DNA of 64,000 bases from Trachythela sp. YZ-2020. Lineage: Eukaryota; Cnidaria; Anthozoa; Malacalcyonacea; Clavulariidae. The notes beneath the pieces are model-generated. The model worked only from the letters and a program-made list of their open reading frames with translations, did not search any database and was not told where the DNA came from. The translations under genes were made by a program, and so were the position numbers. The stretch covers positions 10,506,001 to 10,570,000 of the forward strand of contig JADLSH010000395.1 in NCBI GenBank assembly GCA_016169945.1. The letters are read 5' to 3'. Shown here piece by piece: positions 63,225 through 64,000 of the stretch (positions are counted from its first letter, which is position 1; each line of letters opens with the position of its first letter).

Positions 63225-64000
63225 TTACACATTGGCAGCATCTCTTCGGGTTTTCAAAGTTGCATATGTCACCGACTTAGCATGTGTAATGACTTGCTTT
63301 GGTGGTTCCCATTCATAGCATTGAATCTTTCTTCTTCCAAATATATTTATCTTTGTTATTAGAATGCCAATTAGGTTATTTCTAATTGTTGTTGTGTCTT
63401 TATATACACTAGTAGAGGCACGACCCTTAGCAGCATCCTTTCCAAGGTTATGTCTGCCATCCGTACATATCTTCCTTATAGTGCTAAAAACACTTTCACA
63501 GTATGAATTATTATGGGGGATCAAGAGTAGCACTTTAGCCAGCTTAGCAAGATGCTTAAATCGTGGTAGCCCTGAACAAGGGTCTCTCAGCAATGAAATT
63601 TTGTGCCACACCAAGTCAATTCGAATTGGTTTCTCATCCTCATCAATGTAGGTTGGGAGTTCCTCTTCAGTTGCAGTTAATTTGGCATAATAACATAGCA
63701 TACAATTTGGTGATTGGATCTTTGAATGCTTTTGCCAGTCTCTTCTCTCGGTTGGTGTTATCATTAGTTTGATCTTCTGGATCATCTTGAAGGTCAAAAT
63801 AAGAAAGAAAATATGACTCTAAAGAGTCCCATTGTTTCAGAGTTATTTCAATACATCTACCAAGACTCGACCATCTTGTGGATATATGCTTTATTACTTT
63901 TCTCACTTCATTGTTATTGAATTCCATGAAATCTCTTAACTGTGCCTTACGCCTTACGTCGAAAGTGATAGTGAGTATCAATAACAAAATCTTCAACATT
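63225..64000 (-). pseudogene. hAT-type transposase, C-terminal part, runs off the window
   Basis: Minus-strand frame from the window end contains HISTRWSSLGRCIEITLKQW and WDSLESYFLSYFDL. A frameshift near 63780 leads to the frame 63797-63225 with RFKHLAKLAKVLLLIPHNNS, ESVFSTIRKICTDGRHNLG and TSVYKDTTTIRNNLI. This matches the end of the hAT catalytic region and its dimerisation domain, where 'H.N...E..FS..+' is a hallmark. It may be a hAT-derived protein rather than an active transposase. The N-terminal part lies outside the window. Confidence 0.65.

Overview
The window is a repeat-dense stretch of animal genome. Genes are split by GT/AG introns, base composition is AT-rich, and no operon structure or ribosome-binding sites are visible. 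The mix of mobile families (BEL/Pao and Ty3/Gypsy LTR elements, CR1/L2-like LINEs, PIF/Harbinger, hAT, MULE remnants, SWIM-domain and integrase-type genes, TTAA and TTA MITEs) resembles what I know from cnidarians, especially anthozoans. That assignment is an inference of moderate confidence. I see no ordinary conserved host housekeeping gene.

Layout. 1-9.1 kb: decayed repeats, a tRNA-derived SINE, a MULE transposase fragment, foldback elements and the first part of a broken integrase-type transposase. 9.1-16.9 kb: a BEL/Pao element inserted in that broken gene (4-bp repeat GTGC) and itself split by a 2.4-kb TTAA-flanked element. 16.9-18.9 kb: the rest of the transposase remnant and a SWIM-domain pseudogene. 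18.9-29.1 kb: a minus-strand BEL/Pao element split by a plus-strand Gypsy element with 5-bp target duplications. 29.1-34.9 kb: a very AT-rich island of small decayed ORFs and two related RING-like genes (a LINE between them), ending in an array of seven small-RNA-like units. 34.9-39.4 kb: a PIF/Harbinger element, part of it tandemly duplicated together with five of the RNA units. 39.4-47.1 kb: MITEs, a second inverted copy of the TTAA element, a LINE, a DUF6589-like fragment and a RecQ-like fragment. 47.1-60.8 kb: a 13.7-kb transposon with about 490-500 bp terminal inverted repeats and ATGATG flanks. 60.8-64 kb: small MITEs, a cysteine-rich exon and a hAT-type transposase.

Two systems stand out. 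First, 33.6-34.73 kb repeats the order TATA-like box, U-run resembling an Sm site, short hairpin, then a tRNA-like fold whose small D-like stem shows compensatory changes and whose anticodon-like arm shrinks from unit to unit. This would fit small RNAs whose 3' ends are cut out by RNase P, as in mascRNA, or a viral Sm-RNA/tRNA-like cluster. The neighbouring RING genes suggest a virus-derived island. Second, the 13.7-kb element carries two convergent spliced genes: a nine-exon HECT ubiquitin ligase and a five-exon D,D,E integrase-type transposase. A third element is nested in the ligase's first exon; it has 9-bp target duplications and carries a zinc-finger first exon and a RecQ-like helicase exon.

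All calls come from reading the sequence and translations; no database search or folding program was run.
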